From contig NZ_FNDX01000001.1 in NCBI RefSeq assembly GCF_900099765.1, positions 186,001 to 250,000 on the forward strand: 64,000 bases of DNA, written 5' to 3'. The number at the start of each line of letters is the position of its first letter. Position 1 is the stretch's first letter. Shown here piece by piece: positions 1-9,202 of the stretch. A program made the position numbers and the translations under genes. This stretch comes from Paenibacillus typhae. Its GTDB lineage: Bacteria; Bacillota; Bacilli; Paenibacillales; Paenibacillaceae. Below the pieces are notes generated by a model. The model made no database searches, was not told where the DNA came from, and saw only the letters and a program-made list of their open reading frames with translations.

Positions 1-369
1 ATCTGTTGTCAATTGAATCATCTTGCAACCCATTGTTTTAGCCTCATCAAGAGCATAACGTAATAAGGACTCTCCAATTCCTTTACCACGATACCCCCTG
101 TCAATACGAACACCCTCAATTTGAGCACGTATTGAACCTAATCTTGATATCCCTGGAATAATTGTAAGCTGAAGACAACCAATAACCTTGTTGTTATCCA
201 AAGCAACGATTATGGAATTACCAATCTGCTGTTCAATTTTTTCAAAAGCTTCAACGTATTCTTTTGGAAGTGGGTGTTTATAACTCTCTCGGGTAGCACC
301 GAATTCATCATCCGCCAATAAATGAACAATTGCAGGGAGATGGTTCACAGTTGCTGTTTTAAATTCCAT
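1..369 (-). CDS. GNAT family N-acetyltransferase (C-terminus beyond window)
   Basis: The reading frame is open from an ATG at 369 (minus strand) to the window edge, so the C-terminus is missing. GGAGGTC lies just upstream of the start. The translation begins MEFKTATVNHLPAIVHLLAD and carries the typical GNAT core: a beta-4 strand like VIGCLQLTIIPG followed by the acetyl-CoA pyrophosphate-binding loop RGYRGKGIGESLL. GNAT proteins move an acetyl group from acetyl-CoA to an amine; the substrate cannot be told here. The amidohydrolase gene lies 55 bp upstream on the same strand, so the two may be co-transcribed. Confidence 0.85.
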   Translation of the reverse strand, partial: MEFKTATVNHLPAIVHLLADDEFGATRESYKHPLPKEYVEAFEKIEQQIGNSIIVALDNNKVIGCLQLTIIPGISRLGSIRAQIEGVRIDRGYRGKGIGESLLRYALDEAKTMGCKMIQLTTD

Positions 370-424
370 AAAGACCTCCAATGATTTATTGAATTTTTCA
401 TTATAAGTTTTCATGCAGATTAGC

Positions 425-1180
425 TCAACAATCTTGCTTCATATACCAATTAATCGCGTTTTTATATAGCACTTTTTCAGTTTGTTCCACATCTAGAATA
501 TTGTAAATAAGTTCAATATCAGAATGATTATAAGGTCTTTTTGCTCTCGTTGATGGTAAGTCAGTCCCAAACATTAAAGCATCTGGATTCACAGAACAAA
601 TGGATCTAATAGCATGTGTCACATCAAGTTCAACCCTGCCAAAGCCAGTTGCTTTAACTCTAACTCCTTTATCCACTAAAGAGAGAAGTTTATTGAATCC
701 TTCTTTAGACAAACCCAAGTGGTCTACCGATACAGCAGGAAGATTTTCTAAAATAGTTGATATTTCTGGTAATGATTTAGAGTCAATATATAATTCTGAG
801 TGCCATCCTACTAACTCATGTACTCGTCTTGCGAAGTACTCCAAATGAGATAAATCTTCTGAACCTCCTCGTTTGATATTAAAACGAATAGCTCTTACTC
901 CGTATCCATTAAGTCTTATAATTTCTTCATCCGATGTATCATGTGGTAATTGAGTTACTCCAACAAAGTTTTTGCCGAGTTTTTGTAATGAATCAATCAA
1001 ATAAGTTTGATCGAATCCTTGAAAGGAACCAGATACAACCGCACCACCTTTGACACTTAAACCCTGAACCTTTTCAAGATAATCTTTATGAGTAAAAGGA
1101 TTAGGTAAAAATCCCTGATTACTTATTAATGGGAAACGCGGATCGATGATGTGTAAGTGAGTATCAAATATGGTTCGCAT
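425..1180 (-). CDS. Amidohydrolase-family (TIM-barrel) metal-dependent hydrolase
   Basis: 251 residues with an N-terminal FDTHLHIID, the HxH metal-binding motif of the amidohydrolase-2 family (PF04909), and a C-terminal MFGTDLPS, where the conserved aspartate of the last barrel strands is expected. Members hydrolyse or decarboxylate small carboxylic or lactone substrates; this one's substrate is unknown. It is somewhat shorter than typical members. The start at 1180 follows a purine-rich AGGAGAGGAGAG. No signal peptide is visible, so it is probably cytosolic. It precedes the GNAT gene on the same strand. A perfect 13-bp palindrome GAAACTAAGTTTC (1229-1241), 48 bp upstream, could be a regulator site. 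Confidence 0.8.
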   Translation of the reverse strand: MRTIFDTHLHIIDPRFPLISNQGFLPNPFTHKDYLEKVQGLSVKGGAVVSGSFQGFDQTYLIDSLQKLGKNFVGVTQLPHDTSDEEIIRLNGYGVRAIRFNIKRGGSEDLSHLEYFARRVHELVGWHSELYIDSKSLPEISTILENLPAVSVDHLGLSKEGFNKLLSLVDKGVRVKATGFGRVELDVTHAIRSICSVNPDALMFGTDLPSTRAKRPYNHSDIELIYNILDVEQTEKVLYKNAINWYMKQDC

Positions 1181-2435
1181 AAACTCTCCTCTCCTCTTGC
1201 CTAATGATTCTTATTTGTTCTGCTAAGTGAAACTAAGTTTCGTTTATGTGAATATTTTAACCTACAGGCTCTAAAATGAAAAGTTTCAAAATACAAGCTA
1301 GAGAAGTGAATGGACTACGTCTTATTTACTTTGCCTCTTTACACTTACTGAAGATTTAATTTTTCATGGGAGCTTAAGGAAGCTTTTTCATCGAGAGCCA
1401 TAGCGATTGTTGCGCAGTACGACGATATTGCGTAATAAAAAAACGTGCTTATTGGGACTAACAGAAACCGTTATTGAATAACAATAGCGGCAGACTGAGC
1501 CTTTATTCATCTAATCTTATTCTGTCGCTACTTCGTTTATTGGAATAGTCAAAAGCTGACGATTCTTCAACTCATATACGTTGTTAATTCAAGCACTTTA
1601 CTCCTAATATATTGTTTTTTAAACACTTTACGTAAAAATTTCTCTTTAAACCATTTATAGGGGAATGGAGAAATGATAAGAAATTTATAACGACTCATTA
1701 TTGCTTAAGATTATATGGGACTAATATTTTATTGAAGCATAACTTTTCCATATATGGTTAGAAGCATAAGCTTGCCATTGCGGCATACTTATGGGTTAAA
1801 TTACATGAACCAGTGCCAGTCGTGCCGAACGAGAAACTCAGCTTCATCGTCCGGAGCACTAGTCTACAACTTTATTTTTCAATAATGTCGTTTGAGGGAA
1901 CTCAACCTGAGTTTTAAGAAATCTTAAATATACCAAGAAGTATGTAAAATAAATTAATTAAAAAGAACCATTAATAGTTCTAGCAGGGGATCGGTTAAGC
2001 TGTAGGGTCAGCTGAATTAACTTGAAGCTGATCCAAACCGCCAAACATGAAACCTATTGTTTATCTAGTTATGCGTGAAGTTAGCGAAACAAATACACTC
2101 AATTTCAAGCACTCAAAATTTAATTTTATTGAACTTACTTCAAATGAAGTTTATTTGTACAGATGGATATCGTCTACAGTGTCGTATCTATTTAGATAAC
2201 ATGCCTTGTTCACTACCTACCAAGTAGTTAACACTCCTGCAGTTCAGTATTAGCAGTAACTGCTACTAAAGAGAATCTCCTAAATTAAGTGAGTATTTTG
2301 CGAGGAGAAAGATTTAGTGGACTAGGACGATAAGTTGCTTAGCTATTTGAGTATGGATGTAAACTGAATTGTAAAAAATGTTCAAATCAATTGTGACTAA
2401 ATACATGGAGTAAATTAAATATTCTTCACCCCCCT
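1181..2435. other. Long stretch without a convincing gene
   Basis: About 1.25 kb with no ORF that has both length and a ribosome site. Seen here: the palindrome GAAACTAAGTTTC (1229-1241); a hairpin CCGTTATTG-AATAA-CAATAGCGG (1468-1490) in a stretch that resembles dispersed intergenic repeats; a 51-codon frame at 2047-2199 without a ribosome site; and short coding-like runs around 1768-1850. Degraded mobile-element or gene remnants are possible, but nothing can be named. Confidence 0.5.
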
Positions 2436-2466
2436 CCCCGTTGAATTTCTTTAACGGGGATTTTTC
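2436..2466 (+). terminator. Rho-independent terminator
   Basis: Perfect 7-bp stem CCCCGTT / AACGGGG with a 10-nt loop followed by ATTTTTC. It sits 29 bp upstream of the -35 box of the cadA copy 1 promoter and insulates it from upstream transcription, though no gene that would need it was recognised upstream. Confidence 0.75.
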
Positions 2467-2494
2467 TGTTCCTGCAATAAAAACACAATCGTAC

Positions 2495-2551
2495 TTGACG
2501 AATATCCAAGAGTCCAGATATAATTTAAATAATACATGATCAATTGTTCAT
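2495..2551 (+). promoter_or_regulatory. Promoter plus ArsR/CzrA-type operator, cadA copy 1
   Basis: TTGACG (2495-2500), an 18-bp spacer and a consensus TATAAT (2519-2524). Eleven bases after the -10 box is the near-palindrome ATGATCAATTGTTCAT (2536-2551), which would overlap the transcription start. The same 16-bp motif recurs at 6139, 25767 and 37519. It matches the known 12-2-12 style of ArsR/SmtB operators (ATGAACA..TGTTCAT). Confidence 0.85.
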
Positions 2552-2575
2552 ATATTGAAATTAGAGGTGATTGTA

Positions 2576-4870
2576 ATGGAAACCGCAAATGCAGCCACTG
2601 TGAAACGTAAAGTTCTGCTTAAAGGGTTGGATTGTGCCAATTGTGCATTAAAAATTGAAAATGGCGTACAAAAAATTGAAGGTGTTAGATCATGTTCTGT
2701 AAATTATGTAAAGCAGACCATGATAATAGAGTTAAATTCAACACACGAAGAAGAAATTATGGGATTCGTCCGTAAAAAAGTAAACTCGCTGGAACCGGAC
2801 ATCAAATTTATTAGTGGTATAAAAGGAACCGTCCCAAAACTAAGTGCTCATTCCCACAATGAAGCTAGTCATGGCGAGCTTGTAGTAAAATCAAAGCCTC
2901 TTAATCATGAAGACTCATACAATACTTCCCATAATCATTCCCATGACGACTCCAAGGACAATGTAATTGACGATAGCCATGGACATGGTCATGATCATGG
3001 TGAAAGCGGCGTGAAAACAATGATCTTACGCTTAGTGGCGAGCATTGTAGTAGGTGCAACAGGAATGATATTCAATTTAAACGGAATAATTGGGTTCTCT
3101 CTATTCATCATCGCTTATCTTATTATCGGCGGAGACATCTTGCTGAGAGCGGTTAAGAATATTATCAGGGGACAAGTTTTTGATGAATACTTTCTGATGA
3201 GCATTGCTACTATTGGTGCATTCGTAATTGGAGAATATCCTGAGGGTGTTGCCGTCATGCTGTTTTATCAGGTTGGCGAGCTGTTTCAGAGCATTGCCGT
3301 TAACCGGTCACGCAAATCAATCAGTTCCCTGTTGGACCTCCGTCCGGATTTCGCCAATGTAAAAATTGGGGATGAAACTAAACAAGTTAATCCAGAGGAG
3401 GTTAGAGTAGGTGAACGAATCATTGTTCGACCAGGAGAAAAGGTTCCACTTGACGGAAAGGTGATCGACGGCCACTCGGCTATGGATACCTCTGCTCTGA
3501 CTGGAGAGTCTGTTCCGCGTGAGGTGGCTTCTGGAGATGACGTATTGAGCGGGTTCATTAATATAAACGGTGTGTTGACGATTGAAGTAAGTAAAACATT
3601 CGGAGAATCTACTGTAGCTAAAATTTTGGATTTAGTTGAGAATGCAAGTAGTAATAAGGCAGAGACAGAAAAATTCATCACAAAATTTGCACGTTACTAT
3701 ACTCCAGTAGTGGTTATTATCGCAGTACTGCTTGCTACGATTCCTCCCCTTTTATTCAGTGGGGCGACCTTCTCTGACTGGTTATACCGCGCTTTAGTCT
3801 TTCTGGTCATTTCCTGCCCTTGCGCATTGGTTGTATCCATTCCACTCGGTTTCTTCGGCGGGATCGGGGCAGCTTCCAAAAACGGTGTGCTAGTAAAGGG
3901 CAGCAATTATTTAGAAGGCCTCAATAATGTGAAATATGTTGTATTTGACAAAACAGGTACATTAACCAAAGGTGCATTTAAAGTCAAGGCTATCGTCTCT
4001 GCCAGTGATTGGAATCAGGAGCATATACTGCTCTATGCAGCGTACGCTGAGACTTACTCTTCTCACCCGATTGCTCTTTCCATTAAGGAAGCCTACGGTT
4101 TCGATTTGGATGAGCATCGGATTACTGATTACAATGAAATTTCTGGTCATGGCATCCAGGTTACATTTGAGAATAGCTCCGTCCTTGCAGGAAATGAAAA
4201 GCTAATGCAGTCCGAAGAAATATCTTTCGTAAAACCTACAGAGGTAGGAACGATTGTTCATGTCGCTATTAACCACAAATATGCAGGTTACATTGTGATT
4301 GCCGACGAAGTCAAAGATGATTCAGCAACTGCTATTCGCTCACTCAAACAAATGGGTGTGAAAAAGATTATAATGCTGACCGGTGACAATAAAGCTGTTG
4401 GAGAAGCGATAGGACGTAGTCTAGAAGTGGATGAAGTTCATGCGGAATTATTGCCACAGCATAAGGTAGAGGAACTTGAAAAACTGGATGCGAAAAAGTT
4501 ACCAAAAGAAAAAATTATATTTGTTGGTGACGGCATTAATGATACTCCCGTTTTGGCGAGAGCAGACATTGGAGTGGCTATGGGGGGACTTGGATCTGAT
4601 GCAGCCATTGAAGCAGCAGATATTGTAATAATGACGGATGAACCCTCCAAACTGGCTGCGGCTATGCAAGTTGCCAAGAAAACGCGTAATATTGTCTGGC
4701 AAAATATTGTCTTCGCATTACTTGTGAAAGGACTTTTCCTTTTACTTGGAGCATTCGGAATAGCTACTATGTGGGAAGCTGTTATCGGCGATGTCGGTGT
4801 AAGTCTTATTGCAGTATTAAATGCAATGCGTGTGCTCAAAATCAAACCTGAAATTGTTCGAACTTCGTAG
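2576..4870 (+). CDS. cadA: Heavy-metal P1B-type ATPase, CadA/ZntA-like (copy 1)
   Basis: ATP-driven efflux pump, most likely for Zn(II)/Cd(II), in the cytoplasmic membrane. From the preferred ATG at 2576 (AGAGGTG at 2563-2569) it has 764 residues; an in-frame ATG at 2555 lies inside the operator region. Order: N-terminal HMA-like domain with GLDCANCALKIENG, a His-rich linker (HSHNEASHGE, HGHGHDHG), membrane segments, the TGES actuator motif, the CPC ion-binding motif (C414-P415-C416), the phosphorylated aspartate D458 in DKTGTLT, an HP locus (SSHPIA) and the GDGINDTP hinge. It is a close paralogue of the protein at 37563-39818. CPC plus a His-rich linker is usual for Zn/Cd/Pb pumps. The same operator type precedes both copies. 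Confidence 0.93.
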   Translation: METANAATVKRKVLLKGLDCANCALKIENGVQKIEGVRSCSVNYVKQTMIIELNSTHEEEIMGFVRKKVNSLEPDIKFISGIKGTVPKLSAHSHNEASHGELVVKSKPLNHEDSYNTSHNHSHDDSKDNVIDDSHGHGHDHGESGVKTMILRLVASIVVGATGMIFNLNGIIGFSLFIIAYLIIGGDILLRAVKNIIRGQVFDEYFLMSIATIGAFVIGEYPEGVAVMLFYQVGELFQSIAVNRSRKSISSLLDLRPDFANVKIGDETKQVNPEEVRVGERIIVRPGEKVPLDGKVIDGHSAMDTSALTGESVPREVASGDDVLSGFININGVLTIEVSKTFGESTVAKILDLVENASSNKAETEKFITKFARYYTPVVVIIAVLLATIPPLLFSGATFSDWLYRALVFLVISCPCALVVSIPLGFFGGIGAASKNGVLVKGSNYLEGLNNVKYVVFDKTGTLTKGAFKVKAIVSASDWNQEHILLYAAYAETYSSHPIALSIKEAYGFDLDEHRITDYNEISGHGIQVTFENSSVLAGNEKLMQSEEISFVKPTEVGTIVHVAINHKYAGYIVIADEVKDDSATAIRSLKQMGVKKIIMLTGDNKAVGEAIGRSLEVDEVHAELLPQHKVEELEKLDAKKLPKEKIIFVGDGINDTPVLARADIGVAMGGLGSDAAIEAADIVIMTDEPSKLAAAMQVAKKTRNIVWQNIVFALLVKGLFLLLGAFGIATMWEAVIGDVGVSLIAVLNAMRVLKIKPEIVRTS

Positions 4871-4941
4871 GGGCCTCTTAGATAAAACGATAAATTTTTG
4901 GAGTTTTAAAATATTGATTAATGTAAAGGGGACATCCGTTT

Positions 4942-5850
4942 GTGAATGATTCAGCGGAACTGCATAGGGTGCAATATGAAGAGGTAATTATTCATTCAGG
5001 CAAGGCTCCTATTGTATTATCACTATGGAAAAATCGAGTAGAGGATCCTTGCATCGTTTTTATCCCTGGCACTGCAACCCACCCACTATTTTATGAGCAA
5101 TTTCTCGGTACACTTGCTGAAAAAGGCTTTAACATTATTGGAGTGCACCCTATAAGCCATGGTAAAAGCCCTCGTATCCATAAAATGTTTACGTTTGAAG
5201 ATATCGTCCAGAACGGGAAGGATGCCGTGTCCTATGCCCGCAAGCATTTTAACGCTAACGTGATGGTTATGGGGTCCAGCCAAGGCGGTGTTGTAGCTAT
5301 TGCTTTAGCGGGTCAGGATGACAGAATACGTGCTGTATTCCCTCATAATATTCTCATCCCGCAAGTATCTGAATCCATTGTAGTTACGAGGTTTCCAAAT
5401 TCACTTCAAAGCAAGTACAAGTTGTTGGTTAATGGTATAAGGTATCTGGCTAAGATTGTTCCGAAACTTCCCATCCCTGTAAGCCTCTATCTTGATTTAA
5501 AAAAGGTATCGGGCGATAAGGGGATTATTCAGCAGTTCTATGATGATCCTATTGGGTTTATGAGTTATCCGCTTTATTTCATTTCCAGCCTATTTAATGC
5601 GGACCTTAGTTCCATTCAAGATGGAAGTATAAAGTGCCCAGTTATTGTTATTGCGGCAAAGGGTGATCCTTTATTTCCTGAAGGTTACACACGCACCATA
5701 TATGAAATGATTCAGGCACCGTATAAGGAGCTGATGCTTTTGGACGAGAATGTACATCTTATCTTTAATGAACGTATACCCCAGGTGCTTGGTTCAATTG
5801 TTGCTAAACTAAGAACCATCAGTGTATCCTCGGAAGACCTCATTAATTGA
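4942..5850 (+). CDS. Alpha/beta-hydrolase fold protein
   Basis: 302 residues from a GTG start; AAAGGGGAC lies about 10 bases upstream. The fold is indicated by the strand FIPGTATH (oxyanion region), the nucleophile elbow GSSQGG, an acid in AAKGDPLF and the catalytic histidine in ENVHLIF, giving a complete Ser-Asp-His triad in canonical order. There is no signal peptide, so it should be a cytosolic esterase, lipase or thioesterase-like enzyme with unknown substrate. It starts 71 bp after cadA copy 1 with no terminator between, and probably shares its metal-responsive promoter. A role as an editing or tailoring hydrolase for the neighbouring pathway is possible but unproved. Confidence 0.8.
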   Translation: MNDSAELHRVQYEEVIIHSGKAPIVLSLWKNRVEDPCIVFIPGTATHPLFYEQFLGTLAEKGFNIIGVHPISHGKSPRIHKMFTFEDIVQNGKDAVSYARKHFNANVMVMGSSQGGVVAIALAGQDDRIRAVFPHNILIPQVSESIVVTRFPNSLQSKYKLLVNGIRYLAKIVPKLPIPVSLYLDLKKVSGDKGIIQQFYDDPIGFMSYPLYFISSLFNADLSSIQDGSIKCPVIVIAAKGDPLFPEGYTRTIYEMIQAPYKELMLLDENVHLIFNERIPQVLGSIVAKLRTISVSSEDLIN

Positions 5851-5938
5851 ATGCAGATAATTAAAAACCTCTGTTCTGATAGCACCTGTTCTTGAATATA
5901 ATTATTTTTTATTTGTTTTTAATTTGAGTTAAACCAAT

Positions 5939-5988
5939 AAAGAAAACAGACTTGGTAAGTTACTTCCTAACCAAGTCTGTTTTCTTTA
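5939..5988 (+). terminator. Strong rho-independent terminator
   Basis: An 18-bp perfect stem, AAAGAAAACAGACTTGGT paired with ACCAAGTCTGTTTTCTTT, ends in a T-rich tail. It closes the cadA-hydrolase unit. The A-tract on the left arm means it could also work on the minus strand. Confidence 0.9.
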
Positions 5989-6098
5989 TTATGAACCTTA
6001 GAATTTTCTCGAAGGCTAAACGGATTAATATTCGTCAAATTAAAGTAGGTCAGCATTAAAAGAGAAAAAAAGTATTTAATCCTATTTATTGATTTTAA

Positions 6099-6154
6099 TT
6101 GACATAATATTACTTGTAAAATATAATCACTTTAAAGCATGAACAATTATTCAT
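6099..6154 (+). promoter_or_regulatory. Promoter plus ArsR/CzrA-type operator, NRPS/PKS locus
   Basis: A full-consensus promoter: TTGACA (6099-6104), a 17-bp spacer and TATAAT (6122-6127). Eleven bases later comes ATGAACAATTATTCAT (6139-6154), the same operator at the same distance from the -10 box as at cadA copies 1 and 2. The 74-bp leader then leads to the GTG of the ABC ATPase. A strong promoter with an operator over the start site implies tight repression and high output on induction. Confidence 0.85.
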
Positions 6155-6228
6155 ACATTGATAGAAAATAATATTTTATTCATGTGATTTTATTCACTTG
6201 TTTTTTTAAATAGGGGAGGTAAAGTATT

Positions 6229-6927
6229 GTGTTTCTGGAGATTAAGGATGTAGAGAAGTATTACGAATCAGGCACCACTCATACGCAGGTCTTGAATAAG
6301 GTCTCTGTTTCTATTGAGAATGGTGAGCGCTGTGTGATATTAGGGCCGAGTGGATCAGGTAAATCTACCTTATTAAATGTAATAGGAGGACTAGATCAGG
6401 TTGATTCAGGAACCATTACAATTGAAAATAAGGAAATTTCAAAATTAAAATCTAAAGAATTAAGCTTATATAGAAGGGATTATGTAGGTTTTATATTTCA
6501 GTTTTATAATCTAATACCTAACTTAACGGTTAGAGAGAATATTCAGGTGTTAGAATTTTTAGCCAATAACCCGTTAAACATTGAAGAACTGTTAGATACC
6601 TTGGGACTTGCAGAACATAAAAATAAATTTCCCTCTCAACTATCCGGAGGGCAGCAGCAAAGATGTGCCATAGCAAGAGCTTTAGTAAAAAATCCTAAGC
6701 TGTTACTGTGCGATGAACCGACTGGAGCATTAGATTATTCCACATCCATTGAAATGCTGATACTTATGGAACAAATTAATGAAAAATTCGGTACAACAAT
6801 GTTAATTGTTACACATAATACTGCGATTAAAGATATGGTACATAAAGTAATAAAAATTAAGGATGGAAGGGTCGTTGAAGATTACAGGAATGATACTCTT
6901 ATCCCTGCTAAGAACCTGGAATGGTAG
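6229..6927 (+). CDS. ABC transporter ATP-binding protein, MacB/LolD type
   Basis: 232 residues with Walker [11 protein letters not shown]-loop FIFQFYN, signature LSGGQQQR, Walker [13 protein letters not shown] and H-loop IVTHN. This is the subfamily that drives FtsX-type permeases (MacB, LolD, BceA). It starts at GTG 6229 after GGGGAGGT and is followed immediately by the permease gene. As first gene of the natural-product operon it probably powers export of, or self-resistance to, the product. It could instead respond to an antibiotic, as BceAB-type systems do, but no sensor kinase is adjacent. Confidence 0.93.
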   Translation: MFLEIKDVEKYYESGTTHTQVLNKVSVSIENGERCVILGPSGSGKSTLLNVIGGLDQVDSGTITIENKEISKLKSKELSLYRRDYVGFIFQFYNLIPNLTVRENIQVLEFLANNPLNIEELLDTLGLAEHKNKFPSQLSGGQQQRCAIARALVKNPKLLLCDEPTGALDYSTSIEMLILMEQINEKFGTTMLIVTHNTAIKDMVHKVIKIKDGRVVEDYRNDTLIPAKNLEW

Positions 6928-6936
6928 GTGACTATT

Positions 6937-9150
6937 ATGATCATTAATAAAAGGATTCGAAGAGAACTAGCCTGGAATAAGTACCGTTACGGCGCATTAT
7001 TCTTCCTGGTAGTTCTTAGCGTAAGTATTGTTGTAAGTTTGGCTGGGGCTGCCGACTCGGTGTTTCATACAGTTGATACCAACAAAATCAATAATATAAT
7101 TGAAGATGGAGAATTTGAGGTGATTGCTCCGCTTTCAAGTAAACAGGAATCTGATATCCGGCAATTAGGAGTAATTTTAGCAGAAAATTTCTATATGGAT
7201 GGAACTATTTCGAACGCTGGGACCTTGCGACTTTTTAAGAACAGAGAAATTATGAATATTGTTAAGCTGGATAGTGGCAGTCTTGCAAATTCTCAAGATA
7301 ATATTACCGTAGACAAAAACTTTGCTAGAAGTCAGGGTATAGCACTGAGCGATTTATTGAAAGTTAATGATGAAACATATGTAGTGACAGGTATAGGTTC
7401 GGCGCCTGATTATTCATTTGTACTTAAAAATCCATTTGATGTGGTCTCTGATCCGGAGAAATTTAGCATTGGTTTTATTTCAGAGGAAGCATTCAAAAAT
7501 TTATCGGAGCAGGGATACGGTATAACGTATAATTATGGTTTCCTTCTCACTGATGGCGCATCCGCAAAAGAATTGAAGGAATACATAAAGGGAGATTTAA
7601 CATTTTTTATTGAGGCAAGCGATAATACAAGAATTGACGGAGTGAAATCAGATTCACAAATTAATAAGTCTAGTGCCCTTATAGCAGGTGTTATTGTATT
7701 AATTTTAGTGGCGTATATGATATCTATATTTGTTGCTCATAACCTTGATAAGGAAAGTTCGGTCATTGGTGCTCTTTATGCTTTAGGCTACCGCAAGAAA
7801 GATCTAATTAAACACTATATGATATTGCCCTGCTTTCTTGTTTTTGCAGCGTCTTTAATAGGCGTTATATTAGGTTATTTATTGATTCCTTACCTTGAGG
7901 ATACCTCATCCTATTACTCTATTCCATCAATTCAACCAGTGCTTCGCCCCTACCTTATAGTCTATGGAATAGCAATTCCTTTGATAATAACTTGGACTGT
8001 GAACATTTTAGCCATCAACAGAAAGTTATCTACTCCTCCACTTCAATTGCTCAGAAAAGAAAAAAACTACAACAAAAGTATAAATGTAAATCTGGGCAAT
8101 ATAGGCTTCATTTTACGTTTCCGCATACGCCAATTCTTGAGAGAAATGAAAGCCAATATTACCATTGTTGCAGGTTTAATACTGGCAATTTTATTAATGG
8201 TCTTCAGCTTCGGTATTAATGGAACTATCACTAACTATGTTAACCATGCTACAGAGGATGCTAAGTATAGCTATATGTATGCAATGAAATACCCTCTCAG
8301 TGAAATTCCTGCTGGTGCTGAAGAGGCCTTTGTCAAACCACTCTATAGTTACTTAGGCATAGCCGGCAAAGAGCTGGAAATAAATCTGCTAGGAATACGC
8401 CCAGAGAATCCATACTTCAAATTTACAGTGGGCGGGGTTCGTGATGAGGTATACATCTCTAATGCTGTAGCCTATAAATATGGTTTAGGTCCAAACGACA
8501 CAATTGATCTGAGGGATTCTATTAATGATAAGTCTTACACATTTAAAGTTAAAGGTGTAGTACCATACTCACCAGGCCTATATATATTTGCAGATATTAA
8601 GTACGTGAGAGAAGTATTTATGCAGGATGAGGGATACTACAACATTCTATTGTCTGCAAATGAATTAAAAATTGATAAAAGTTTAATTGCATCTGTTATA
8701 ACACTAGAAGATATAGCCCAGTCTGCTGCTAAACTTCATGATATTATGAAAAGTTTAATTTCGTTGCTCCTTACAGTCTCTATTGTGATTTTTATATTGG
8801 TGTTATATCTTCTTCTGAAAATGATGGTAGACAAAGCTATATCAAGCATTGCCTTAATCAAAATGTTTGGCTATAACGAAAAGGAAGTAAGGAAATTATA
8901 TTTGGGAAACACATCTTATACAGTTGCTCTTGCAGTATTGTTAGGATTACCACTTAGTACTTGGATTGTAAAACGTATATGGCCATATATGATCTCAAAT
9001 ATTGCTGCAGGGTTTGAAAGTGTTATTCCGTTTAATTTATACCTTGTTACTATTGGAATTGTCTTCATATCCTATATCACCGTCCAACTTATGTTGGCTC
9101 GGCATATTAAGCAAATATCTTTGCTGGAAGTGTTAAGGAGCAGGGAATAA
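6937..9150 (+). CDS. FtsX-domain ABC transporter permease
   Basis: About 737 residues from ATG 6937; AGGTG six bases upstream favours this over the in-frame GTG at 6928. An N-terminal membrane segment is followed by a large outer domain, then FtsX-type membrane bundles near residues 250-375 and 610-725, each with charged loops such as YALGYRKKDLIKHY and KMFGYNEKEVRKLY that contact the ATPase. Two FtsX repeats make it a complete monomeric partner of the preceding ATPase. Family knowledge suggests extrusion of a lipidic or peptide substrate from the outer leaflet, which suits a lipidated product. No terminator separates it from the FAAL gene. Confidence 0.88.
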   Translation: MIINKRIRRELAWNKYRYGALFFLVVLSVSIVVSLAGAADSVFHTVDTNKINNIIEDGEFEVIAPLSSKQESDIRQLGVILAENFYMDGTISNAGTLRLFKNREIMNIVKLDSGSLANSQDNITVDKNFARSQGIALSDLLKVNDETYVVTGIGSAPDYSFVLKNPFDVVSDPEKFSIGFISEEAFKNLSEQGYGITYNYGFLLTDGASAKELKEYIKGDLTFFIEASDNTRIDGVKSDSQINKSSALIAGVIVLILVAYMISIFVAHNLDKESSVIGALYALGYRKKDLIKHYMILPCFLVFAASLIGVILGYLLIPYLEDTSSYYSIPSIQPVLRPYLIVYGIAIPLIITWTVNILAINRKLSTPPLQLLRKEKNYNKSINVNLGNIGFILRFRIRQFLREMKANITIVAGLILAILLMVFSFGINGTITNYVNHATEDAKYSYMYAMKYPLSEIPAGAEEAFVKPLYSYLGIAGKELEINLLGIRPENPYFKFTVGGVRDEVYISNAVAYKYGLGPNDTIDLRDSINDKSYTFKVKGVVPYSPGLYIFADIKYVREVFMQDEGYYNILLSANELKIDKSLIASVITLEDIAQSAAKLHDIMKSLISLLLTVSIVIFILVLYLLLKMMVDKAISSIALIKMFGYNEKEVRKLYLGNTSYTVALAVLLGLPLSTWIVKRIWPYMISNIAAGFESVIPFNLYLVTIGIVFISYITVQLMLARHIKQISLLEVLRSRE

Positions 9151-9202
9151 GCAGGCAATTTTGTTATATGTGTACCAAATAATCAATAAAGGGGAGTAGA
9201 CA

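Noticed and set aside
600..848. 82-codon plus-strand ORF inside the amidohydrolase gene
   Set aside because: Antisense shadow; the minus-strand frame carries the HxH motif and a ribosome site.
1768..1900. Coding-like run AYLWVKLHEPVPVVPNEKL
   Set aside because: No start codon or ribosome site, stops close on both sides, and no family could be assigned.
2047..2199. 51-codon ORF (MKPIVYLVMREV...)
   Set aside because: Open frame without ribosome site, promoter or recognisable domain, in a gene-free stretch.
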